Source of the DNA: Leucogyrophana mollusca
Lineage: Eukaryota > Basidiomycota > Agaricomycetes > Boletales
Reading direction: 5' to 3'
DNA length: 64,000 nucleotides
NCBI GenBank assembly: GCA_021014945.1
Contig: MU266362.1
Span: 1-64,000, forward strand
Part shown: positions 41,029 through 51,041 of the stretch, in pieces
How positions within the stretch are numbered: position 1 is the first letter of the stretch
How the letters are laid out: each line of letters starts with the position of its first letter
Notes under the pieces: model-generated
Databases searched by the model: none
Seen by the model: only the letters and a program-made list of their open reading frames with translations
What the model was told of the DNA's origin: nothing
Position numbers and translations under genes: made by a program

Positions 41029-43445
41029 TTACGCTTGATTATCCACTGGGGACCCGTTTGGATGTGCCTCAACAACAGGTGCCATAGCTTCTAGGTAGAA
41101 AGCAAGCTCCTTTGCAGACATCCGACGTGCTGGGTCCCGAAGCCAACACTGGTTCAGGATGAACCACACGTCTCCGGTCAACCAACGAGTTACTTCTGGC
41201 TCCTCCGGTTTTGGAGGAAGCCGACCATCGAGGAGATCGGTGATCACAGATAGATCACGTTTGCGGTGGGCATAAGGCACTTTTTGTGTCAAAAGCTCCA
41301 GTACAGACATGGCAAAAGCGAAAACATCCGTCGCCGTGGACAGACGTGATTCTTCTCCTCGCATAAGCTCTGGGGCATGCCATCTTGCGGAATTTGCGTT
41401 CGTGAGTGTTGCTGTCACTGAGTTGCCAGCTTCATCCTCGATGACTTTGGTCAGACCAAAGTCGCATATGCAAGCTATGCCCTATAAACTGGCGATAAGC
41501 AAGTTTACTATTGCTCGTATACAGGTGCCCACCTCCTCCGAGACAAGCATATTGTTCTGTGCTGCTGGTTCAACCGGTGCAGAATAGACAAGAAATGGTA
41601 CTTACACATTTGACTATTTGGAAAAGAAGCAATCAAGCCGTGCGTCTAGCAGAAAGGGGCGGGCACGCACTATTACCGTGTACAATTTTGCGCTCATGAA
41701 GATACATAACCCCCTTTAACGCTTGCCATAACTGAAAGGGTGGTCGTCAAGATGCTCGAAGCAAATAAACATAAGGCGACTCACCAACGTCAAAGGATTT
41801 AGATGCTGATTCGCCTTCCAATAACTGACGGGCGGTTCTCGTTCAGGATCGTGAACCCACAATGTTGATACGTAACTTACTCGAGTATGTTTCCATTTTC
41901 TTGCCAACGAGACACCTGTAAGTTGCGGTGAGCTGTCGGCAGCTCTATAGACGGATGAGAGTAGTACAATGTGGATGGGACCGAGATTTGTCACGATGCC
42001 ATATAGCGTTAAGACTAGAGGAAGTTCGCTTTAAGTGCAAAGCAAGCTCGCGAGTTCAAAGATCTCACTGTTTTCGTGCCCCAAGTCTGACCACATATTG
42101 ATCTCATGAACGAATCGCTGCAAAGCGCATCAGGTTGAAAGCGGAAAACCACCAAAGTGCTGCCGGACCTTCTTCACTCGCTCTGCCTTTGGATCCGTGG
42201 GCTGCATTATACGAAGGCATTTGAGTGCAACCTGAGAAAAGCTGGTAAGACCATAGAGACATGACACGAGGAAAGAATCCACACCTTCTCCCCGCCTAAC
42301 CAGAGGCCCTCCCACACCTCGCTACATGGTCCACCTTTGACGGGGGAAGTACCCAACTTGGTAACCTGGTTGTCGAGGATCTTGACTGTGGGGGGGATAC
42401 CTGTTAGGCGGTGCAAGCTCATTAGAGCGTGTTCAATCTGATTTTGCACCGTCATCTCCGGGGTCGGTGACATCGGCGGCAACGTCGACGATGGAGATGT
42501 CGTAAGCCTGGGTCCAATGAAGATGGTTGCCGGGGGTGAGTGCCTTTTTTCCAGCTCAATCAGTCGCTGAGAGATTCGAAATGGTCAGCGCGGTGGCTGA
42601 GTCGCACGCAAAGATCGTTTACTTCTTGCCCAACCCTCATCAGTTCCCGGGCCTCGGTACCGCCTGCTACGTGCTGTTCAGCAGCATGCTCCACTTCTTG
42701 TTGAGAGATAAGGAGTTGCCTCAATCTCTCGTCGAGATTGGCGTGGTGCATCATCATCATGTCCATTGACCGCTGGTGCATTTTCACAATAGTGATAGGG
42801 GAGCTCACCTAGGACAGTAAAGGGGGGTCAAACAAGCGTCAGTTCTGATATCGAACACGCAGCCTCACTGCACTCACGTTAAGCTTCTCGAGTGCCATGT
42901 TGACGTCTGTCTGGCAATTATCGAGATCTTTCTCAATCTGCGAGCTTTTCACTGTGATTCAAGTCAACGCAAGTAAGGAGAGGGCAGTCAGGACGTACAA
43001 AAGCTTTTGACAGAGCCGTATCGCGACCACTTCTGGACTCGATTCTTTACTCTTGCCAAAACCCTAAACAAGACATTATATATGAGAAAAAGAATGCTGT
43101 GGGACGCATCAAAGCCCGCGTACGCCTCCGCCTCATCAATAGCAGGTGCTATCTCACTGCCCACTAGGTTGGCGGAATGTTCGTTGATCACCAGTAACAA
43201 TTGGGTGCATCTCTGCACAAGTTGTTTTGATTTCCTCTACGCCACATTGTATGTGAGGGCATTTAGAGTCAGGACAACACCACGAAACGAGCTGTATCTA
43301 CCTTATGGATCGCAACTTGGGCGCAAGAATCATTGATAGCTTGCAGTATTATGGCGGCACTTGAGACACCGGGTACACCTGAAATGGTGCCAGCGATTTC
43401 CAGAGCGCCGATGGCGGGGCTCAAACATCCAGTCACCATGGCCAT
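41029..43445 (-). CDS. MLKL-like protein: N-terminal helical bundle plus TKL-type kinase domain, catalytic Asp apparently replaced
   Basis: Start ATG 43445 (MAMVTGCLSPAIGALEIAGT) leads into ISGVPGVSSAAIILQAIND, then RCTQLLLVINEHSANLVG, RVLARVKNRVQKWSRYGSV and KDLDNCQTDVNMALEKLN. This is the helical signalling region common at the N-terminus of Agaricomycete TKL kinases and similar in layout to the MLKL/HeLo bundle. The kinase domain starts near 42400: GLWLGGEKVALKCLRIMQP keeps the VAxK lysine. Then comes MYLHERKIVHGN, spliced to IKCNNMLVSEE, then GIACICDFGLTKVIEDEAG with DFG, ARWHAPELM, SVLELLTQKVPYAH and CWLRDPARRMSAKEL, with TAA 41029-41031. The catalytic loop reads H-G-N-I-K-x-x-N, so the usual Asp appears to be Asn, depending on a splice at 41671 and an 8-nt microexon at 41606-41613. 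A scaffold or pseudokinase role is inference. Confidence 0.8.
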
Positions 43446-46400
43446 GGTGAGAGAGCGTGTTCACAGGATGCAGGGCTACAGCAGGGGAGTAGCCCTTGAA
43501 ATACTTGCGCCTGGCGGTCCGCAGAGACACAGCAACACAGCCTACTGCGAAGCCTCACACCGACTGCCTCCTGGCAGAGCCGAAGGCCAGCACCTTCCAG
43601 AACCATCGGGGGATGCCCCGGCGCTTAAATCGCAGAGATGTGGCGGCTGCGAAGTTGCTGTGCGGCTGTCCAACTTGAAGTACATCAGCCAACGTCAGAT
43701 GTTACGTGAACATTTGGGCCATGTGAATACAACTCGTTCATTCTAAATAGATGTTCCACTTCATGAGAAATATGTGCCGCCACATGTACAAGCACAGACG
43801 ATCCCAGTTACAATTGCGTCGGTCCGAGGGCCTAGTACTTTAGTACAAGGACTTCAGCAGCTGGTTTCTGCCAAGTGGTTTGCCTGCGTGCCGCGTGCTT
43901 CAACTTACAACTTGAAGCCCCCAACAGAGCCTGACCACTTTGCATTCGATTCGGATTACCGTAGGGTGCGCTCTGGACTGTGGCGGTTCGCCTTCCACCA
44001 GCAATACTCTCGTCTGTCCCACGGGTGTTAACTCCCTTACGGAGGCCAACTTGCAATAATATTCTTGGTGCACTGACAGATGAATACTGGTAACGTACCG
44101 TGGTCCTGACGAGACCCTCGCTATACGCAGATAATCACCCTTGAGCCACCGGTGCCAGTCTCTCCTGTTTTGCGCTCGCCCTCACCGCCATATCTGCTTC
44201 GACACGGCTACAGCAGTATATAGCTGTAAGACTATGCGTGTGTCGGGGGGTGTTCGGAGCTCTGGTTGAAGGTTCCTTGTTGCTGGAGCTTGTTCATATC
44301 GAGCCAATCTCGGATCCGGGGGAACACCGTAGTCGCTGTTGTGTATCCATGTCAGACAAAGTGATATTGTAGCTTGGGGCCCCTGTGGTATGATCGTCTC
44401 TCTACGCGCGCTAAGACCCTTGTATGCGGCTGCTGCTCCATGCCAATGTGAACGAATAGCAGTTGGAAGTTCGCTCACCTGGTATCCTACCAGTTCCCTT
44501 GACTCCTAACCGCCCCTGCTCCCTCGGCAGGTTACTTCATGTATTTTGTCTTCTGGTCGGCGGTGAATGGAACGCTGGGCACTTAGCGGCGAATTCGCCA
44601 AGTTAGAATACCGCAAAACGCTTGCCTCAGACCTGTGACTATGCGTCCCGCGGTTTTGCATGTTTGATCAGTGCGGACCCATCGTGATAATCGCATATTA
44701 TTGTCGACCATTCACAACTATCAGAGAATTCCTGTTCATAGACAAGGAGTGAGTGTATTGACGCGACGACATGAAGGGACCAAGAAGGGACACACCATCT
44801 ATGGATGATACGCAAAACTGCGGCTGAAGGATAAATATCCCGCAAGGGACCGGAGGAGACCCCCCTCGAGGATTTTGCGTTGGCGCTGTGTACACCAACG
44901 AACCGTTCTGTTTTCTTGGAGGATTCACAACAACATACAGCCGGGGCGCAGTCGTGAGCAGCCTAAGAAAGGTCAGGCGCAAGCATATGAACCGCGGACG
45001 AGGGGGTACAATATAAAACAGTGGAAGGCAAATAATTTGAATGGACTGACATGGGTGAGAATTAGCCGCAAGGTCTGTCACGCTGGCAAACAGGTGTAAG
45101 TGACATGGTGGGTGTGGCCTGGTGTGGCACGGCACAAGTGACTCCAACCCATTTCTCTTCCCCCGACCGAAATAAAAATTCCTGCCCGTCTCGTCCTCCC
45201 CCAGATAGCCACAGTGCAGACTTCTTACCCGTACGAGAAGCCAACGATTAACAGGCGCAGGATTCCGATTAAATATTCCTCCTCGCGGGGACCCGCTTTC
45301 TACACGAAGTTAAATTCCCTCACGAGTGGCAGGCTCCTCAAACCGTAAAAGAGATATAGACACAAATGAAGTATAGAAACTAGGAATTCTCAGCGAATTG
45401 AGGGACGGCGAGGGGAAATATTCGTCAGTATCGCCCATCTGTTTAAATAACTCGTTGGCGTCCACTTACCTCCCGTCTCCTTGCAGCCGCCTGCCTCAAG
45501 GTGCAAGTCGCAAGAACTGAACTGGATGGACCGTAAAGCTCCAAAACGCACTAAACAACCCAGCAAAGGAACATTTGGTAGGCGGGGCTGGCGGTGAGGG
45601 GCATATATTCGTCAGTATGGGGATTCTAAGGTGTCGGACAACCACTTACAGGTACCTCTATAGCACACCGCCACGGTCCTGTGTAAGCTCCGGCAACGCT
45701 GGCCTATTCATCCTCCATTCTCGTTGTCAACGCCGAGCCAAGTCGCGCAGCATCTAGTTGGAGAGAAGTGCATGACCTTTGCTTTCGACCGGCCCAACTG
45801 GAATAATTCCAGTGACAGCTTGAGCTCGCCATGGTACTTGCGACCGAGGCGCGCTCTCTGTTACCGAACCCGCCGGATACAGAGGCAACACTTCAATCGT
45901 CAACCCCGGCGTCGACCTGCTCTGAAGAGGCGCGCTACACTGCTCCGAACATCCGAAAGCTTAGTCAAAGTCTCCCTTAGGGGCTTGCGGACTCGTGGAC
46001 GGCTGGACACCGCGGCAACGCAGAACAAAGCCCTGCTGTCCAGAGGTCTGGTCCCGCACATGGGCACAGGAGCATTGCAGAGCTGAAGAAAACGAACAGC
46101 CTTGACCAGCACAAAACTGACAGTGTCAGTCTCCCGGCTTTACAACCCCCCTCAGCCGGTCTCGCAGTCAAACATTACCTGCAACATCTGGGCATCCATG
46201 AAGTCAATGGCGCGCTAGACGGACGTCTTTACCTCACGTTTAAAGTGACCACTCGAAATTACCCAGTTCCCGAATCTATTTTGCTGGTGCTGGCATTCTT
46301 TCCGCCCATCACTTCCGCCCATACGGTCCAATCACAATCCGGATTCGCCGATAGATGTACACAGGAAGGCCACGAGGATGCCCGTGCCGAACCCGCAGGA

Positions 46401-47806
46401 TCGTACCGATATAGACCATACCAAATCCCTCGGCGATCGGGGGAAGCCGTATGCCAGCGCCGTTTATGTATCGGAAGGAGCGGAATACATATTGTCCATC
46501 GTGCATGGAACTCCACTCTTCCCCCGTACGGAAGTGAAAGCGTAGTTGGAGAGTGGAACACCTGGAGACGGAGTCTTCTCGAGCTTCATCGCCGGTTCAA
46601 CGTTTACCGCCTGCGTCGTTATATGAACCGAGACACATGAGGTGGTGCGACATTGTATCTCGATGTCCAATCACATTGGGGGTCGCAAGCTGGCACGGGG
46701 TCGATTCCACGCTTCAGCCCCCATGTAGCTGATGAACCTGACCATCTTGGTCATCCTTGGGTCATCTTCTCTTCTGCCGTGGAGACTGTCGTCGTAAAAA
46801 GACATGACCCCGGTAAATGAAAACCAGCATCCTCGCCTCATGTCCGAAACGCAGCTTCCGACTCGCAACAGTCATCCACCTTGGGTTTTCCTCCCCACTC
46901 TTGAATGCCTTCCTTTCTCTCTTGCAACCCACCCAAGCCCACCCAAGTCCACCCATCTTCTTGCGACATGGATGAATGGCCTTATTTGCAGTCGCTATAT
47001 CGGGTTCTTCTCGCTATCTTGCAGGTCCTACGCTCGCATAACGCCAAAAAGCAAACCTGACGTTGGAAAAGTACCTGTCAGACTTCCATAACTGTGGCTC
47101 TTTGAATCGACCTGGGATTCGAATGTGGACCAGCCCAGGACTCAAGCGTGAATGCCGCGGCTTACCTAGGCGACACTGTCCGCAAATACAAGCGCCCTTA
47201 GCTAATGGGTACCTCCCACCGCCAAACATGCTCCTTCCTCAACCAGCCAAATCGCAGATCTTCCCACTGCCCCGTCCGCCCCAGTCTCAAGGGCGATACC
47301 CGATCATTGCCGCTGAGAATTTGCGCATCGGAGTATCCCATGAAGCCAGCGACGCTCCGCCCTGAGCAGCGATTGTTTAGTTTCGGAAAATGCGATCACA
47401 ATCTATGGGAGTGCGAGTCTATGGGTGCCTTTCGGATCAATATTCGAGTCTTAGGTTCATTTGACCGGAATGGGGAGGTGTACATGAAACGCAATTTTGG
47501 ATATTTCCATTTGCTTTGTATCATGATCAGGCGATATAGAACGAGTTGCCGCAAATGCGTTAGTTGGAAGAATCTGATTGAAGCCGGATCGCAAAGGCAA
47601 CAGCGTCTGCATTGAAGACTGAGAGATAACCAAGAAACAGCATAGCAAACCGAGGTATCGACAGCGCTATAGTACTACACGCATAGACGAACGAGGCAAG
47701 GAGCCAAACCCTCCAAACAACTTACAAAATGTACAAAAACGACAGAAAGATTGTGCTACGCAATGAGCGCCAAGAGCAAAAGTCCTTTGAGACGCACGCG
47801 TCTTGT
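43446..47806. other. Gene-poor stretch, no supported gene
   Basis: About 4.4 kb in which I support no gene. Open frames of 60-140 codons exist on both strands but none resembles a known family or chains across plausible introns. A short imperfect direct repeat ending in ATTCGTCAGTAT occurs at about 45411-45431 and 45596-45618. A pyrimidine-rich block at about 46880-46950 precedes an ATG at 46969 that opens only a 31-codon frame. Possible contents are a long regulatory region, non-coding RNA, or fast-evolving small genes. Confidence 0.4.
45411..45618 (+). repeat. Pair of short imperfect direct repeats
   Basis: The copies at 45411-45431 and 45596-45618 share AGGGG, a few differing bases, then ATATTCGTCAGTAT or a one-base variant. 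The spacing is about 187 bp. It may be chance or a remnant of local duplication. No mobile-element feature accompanies it. Confidence 0.35.
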
Positions 47807-48768
47807 CTAGTTGTCTTCACCATGCTCCCCGCGGCCACCGATATTGCCAGAGTCACTCGAACCACCAGCAGAGGGTGGTTTGCCGTACATGGGGCCAAAC
47901 GGCGCGTAGTGGGGGCTGGGGATCGACATTTGCCCGTCTGGGCGATGCGGGTGCATCATGTATGGCCCATAAGGTTGATGCGCGTACGGGAGGAACGTGG
48001 CCGAATAGAACTGCGGCTGGGGTTGAGGATACCCCTGCGGTTCTCCATCTTGACCTCCGTGTCCATTGTGATTGGGAGGAGGCACGGGGGTGATGTAGAA
48101 CTGTGGGTAGTAGGCGGGGCCATCTCCAGGCTTCGGGGTTGGCGGGGCTGGGAACTGGCCATAGAAGCTTGGAGCGTATCCCACGGGCCCAGCCACGTAA
48201 GGTGGCATGGGAGGTGAGGCGGAAGGTGGAGGCATGCCCTGAGGAATGGGAATGCCTGGCTGTTCCGGCACGTCGATTTGTTCGACGCTGTTGCCTGCGC
48301 GATCTCAACGAAAGTCAGAAATGAAACGAACACATACGCCACAACGATAAGCAAAACAGTCGCGATGATGAAACCTCGACGAATGAACTGACAAAGGCAA
48401 ACGGGATGCGATCACTTACCTTTTCCATCGCGCTTCTTGTAGGGGCCCCTTTTCACGCCCTTTTTCCTTTCCTTTCTCTGCGAATCAACGCACTCCTCCG
48501 CGATGCCATACTTGACACAGCGAAGGCAAGGGCGGGCGTCATCGCATTTCTTGCAAGCCTTCTGGCAGTTAGTGCAGGCGTTCTTGACTTGCCTGCGCTT
48601 GGAGCGCAGTGGCTGGGCAGGGACGAGACCGGGTGGGAAAGGGTACATGTGCATGGGCATGCTAGAGTAGCCTCCAACGGGATGCATAGTCATTTGAGGC
48701 TGGAGAGTATCTCCAGTATCGCCCAGGTCGTCGCCGTCAGGCGTCTTATTTCGGTCAGCCGAAGACAT
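47807..48768 (-). CDS. Zn2Cys6 transcription factor
   Basis: A fungal binuclear-cluster DNA-binding regulator. From ATG 48768 (MSSADRNKTPDGDDLGDT) a short disordered head leads to the zinc cluster at about residues 65-93: C-x2-C-x6-C-x5-C-x2-C-x8-C, reading NACTNCQKACKKCDDARPC, then LRC and YGIAEEC. An extra Cys sits inside the first x6. The basic linker DSQRKERKKGVKRGPYKKRD follows. After an intron near 48300-48418 the second exon is a Pro/Gly/Tyr/His-rich low-complexity tail (about 160 residues), ending GEHGEDN with TAG 47807-47809. The RRQVKNAC...KKGVKRGPYKK type is widespread in basidiomycetes. The target genes are unknown to me. There is no C-terminal fungal-TF middle homology domain, so the protein is short, about 280 residues. 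Confidence 0.88.
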
Positions 48769-51041
48769 GGAAGATCAGTGTGAACAATGATATGTTGTGT
48801 CGATGCTGGAGGGCTGGTAAAGAGGTGTTTGTGAAGAAGAAAGTTGTGTTTGAGGGCGCAGACGAAGAGAAGGGAGGTGGATGGACGATTTGGGAACGAT
48901 TTCGGCGTCGATTAGGTCAGGGCTCGGACACGAGTTTTACAAACTTAGGCCAGGGCAATCGTCCCTGTATGGTTTCACGTGCTGGGAGCCGAAGAAGTGC
49001 TGGCCCTTGTCCGTGCCAGGCGCCTCGGCGGTCGTCGTCGAGGACAACGACGACAAGCAAAGCAAGGATAAGAAATTCTATTAGCTATATAGCATCAGCT
49101 ATATAGCAATACCGCGGAGAGTAATAAGAAAATGGCATACGAATTGGCTGACCGGAATTCGCTGAGCTGGCGGACTGTCGGTGATGGAGTTGGAAAATGA
49201 TAGCAAGGCGCGCTGAGTTGAGAAATGGGCTTATAAACCGGACGGACTCAGAATTTCAGTTCCGCTCATGTAAGGGACTCGTTTCACACCGGAACTATCA
49301 TTGAACTGCAGAACTTGTACTGACTGGGCTAACATTGGACACAGTCTTGCCCGTATCATCGGCGCTGATCTCCATACGAAAACATTATCATTATCTCTCC
49401 CGGCTGGCACGCACGCCTTGTCGCTTTGACAGCCTTTTTTGACTCCGTATTGCGCCCGCCGCAAAGTGCCAATAGTGCGTCCGATGGTTATTACAAGTAC
49501 TTTCTGATGGCACAACAGCCACGATTGCGATTTCTCAGCGAGCGCTCAAACCTTTTAGCAGCACTCCGATCTCCGCGTCACTATCCCCCTCGCACTGGTT
49601 TCCAAGCCCGCGATGTATCGATCCGACGTGCTCAGGCTTAGGCGAATGCGGGAGGGGATGCCACCCTACAGCACCGTGCCTCAGGTCTCCCAGACGACCC
49701 AGGTTCTGCTCTTTGTACCCAGGACCCCAATCTAATTTCGGCATACTGGGCGCCTTGCCCCGGCACGAGCTGATTACAGCTTTGAATGGAGCCGATAAGC
49801 CGTAGCCGCTAAAGTGCTCTGCATTGCGTCAACTCTCACTCTCGTCACTCTTTACGCAGACAGAGCCCAAGTATAAGTTGGGTCTACCCATGAATGGCTA
49901 CAGAAAATTCCAGCGTCTCTTGTCATTCTCACGGCAGGTGATCATCCTCGACCCAACCGAGCTTCGTCGGTATGTAAGTGCTGGCGCTCATCTCACACCA
50001 TGATGCACGATTTCAATCAATGAACAGTTCATCCGCTACCCCATCAAGCCAGCTTCCACCAGCACTCTGTGGACACACATCATCGCCTAGTTTTACGTTG
50101 GTGCCCCATTGGCATTCCGCGGACCCTCCAATTCGACTGGTGGCTTTGGAATTGCGTTTGGAATGCGGAACGCTTGTTATCTCCCACTACCGACCAGAAC
50201 GCAGCTTACGTCCTACAGATACGCCGCAATGTAAAAACCAATAGCATTTCTGATCACGGACCGATGGGGACTATCGCTTTCAAACGCCTGTATAAATACT
50301 TGTGGATTTTGAGCAGTGATAGCATAGAGCTCGGTCCGTCCTCGTGTTGAATTATGAATCCATGGCGGTGGACTGAGCCTGCTGATACACATATACCAAT
50401 ATTAGTTCTCATCTCCTCTGGCGTACTGTCTATTTGCGCTCTATCGGTCGGTTGTCTTCGAAAGCCTGCGAGCTCTGGTCACGGCGGGATTTCCGATTCT
50501 CTTATGCACAGTGCGCTGGACTGTGACTTTGCTTCGCTGCTGTTCGGCCTAGGGCGATTTAGAGACTTTCACTCTGAATCTAATTCTATACCAGGTGTTT
50601 ATGCTCTGTAAGAATGCCCGACGTAGCTTTGCTCCTGATTTTTGTCTCGATAGACGACGTTATGTAGGGGCGCTTGCTCCTTGGTGAAATGCTCGAATGG
50701 AACCGAGGAAAGACAATGGCGTGAGCCACCGTGTGCAAACAAAGCGCAACAAAGGGCAAGCCAGAGGCCAAGAGCCCGCGCCACCACAGGAAGCAGAGCA
50801 GCAGCAGGACTACTCAAGCATCGCTCTGAGAGTTTCTCCGCCCACATTCCCTGTCGTCGTTCTTGGCGGTCAGCTCTTCTTTTCAACCTTCATCATCCAG
50901 CAAGATCTCGCAATTATTCAAGTATAGCTTCGTCGTTCTTATTCCTGCAAGCCCTTTTGTTCCTTTTCCCGCCTTGTCTTTTCTCTTTTTCGCCCGTCTC
51001 GTTTACGTGTTTCTTTCGCTCTTTATTGCATTTGCACTGGA
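48769..51041. other. Gene-poor stretch upstream of the Zn2Cys6 gene and the DYRK gene
   Basis: About 2.3 kb, divergent spacer between the Zn2Cys6 gene (minus) and the DYRK-like gene (plus). Several open frames of 60-95 codons occur, none convincing. A CT-rich block at about 50870-51030 directly precedes the DYRK start and is typical of a strong fungal promoter or 5' UTR. A double palindrome lies at 49084-49107. Confidence 0.45.
49084..49107. promoter_or_regulatory. Two tandem copies of the palindrome GCTATATAGC
   Basis: GCTATATAGC, a perfect 10-bp palindrome, occurs at 49084-49093 and again at 49098-49107, separated by ATCA. The pair lies about 315 bp upstream of the Zn2Cys6 start codon. Repeated palindromes are candidate dimer-binding sites, but none is known to me for this motif. 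TATA-element use is an alternative. Confidence 0.4.

Noticed and set aside
45520..46640. Consecutive open frames on plus (about 45830-45977, 45980-46240, 46264-46540) that looked like exons of a gene
   Set aside because: The products resemble no family, the joins lack clear donor-acceptor pairs, and open stretches of this length occur by chance elsewhere in the window.
46259..46670. Minus-strand open frames of 60-100 codons with hydrophobic stretches
   Set aside because: No start context, splice chain or family similarity; probably shadows in non-coding DNA.
47090..47180. tRNA-like stretch containing GGGATTCGAATG
   Set aside because: The B-box-like core lacks a matching A box and no cloverleaf with a 7-bp acceptor stem could be drawn on either strand.
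50354..50611. 85-codon plus-strand ORF with a hydrophobic segment (small secreted or membrane protein?)
   Set aside because: No recognisable signal-peptide cleavage pattern and no family match; it lies in a long divergent promoter where such ORFs are expected by chance.
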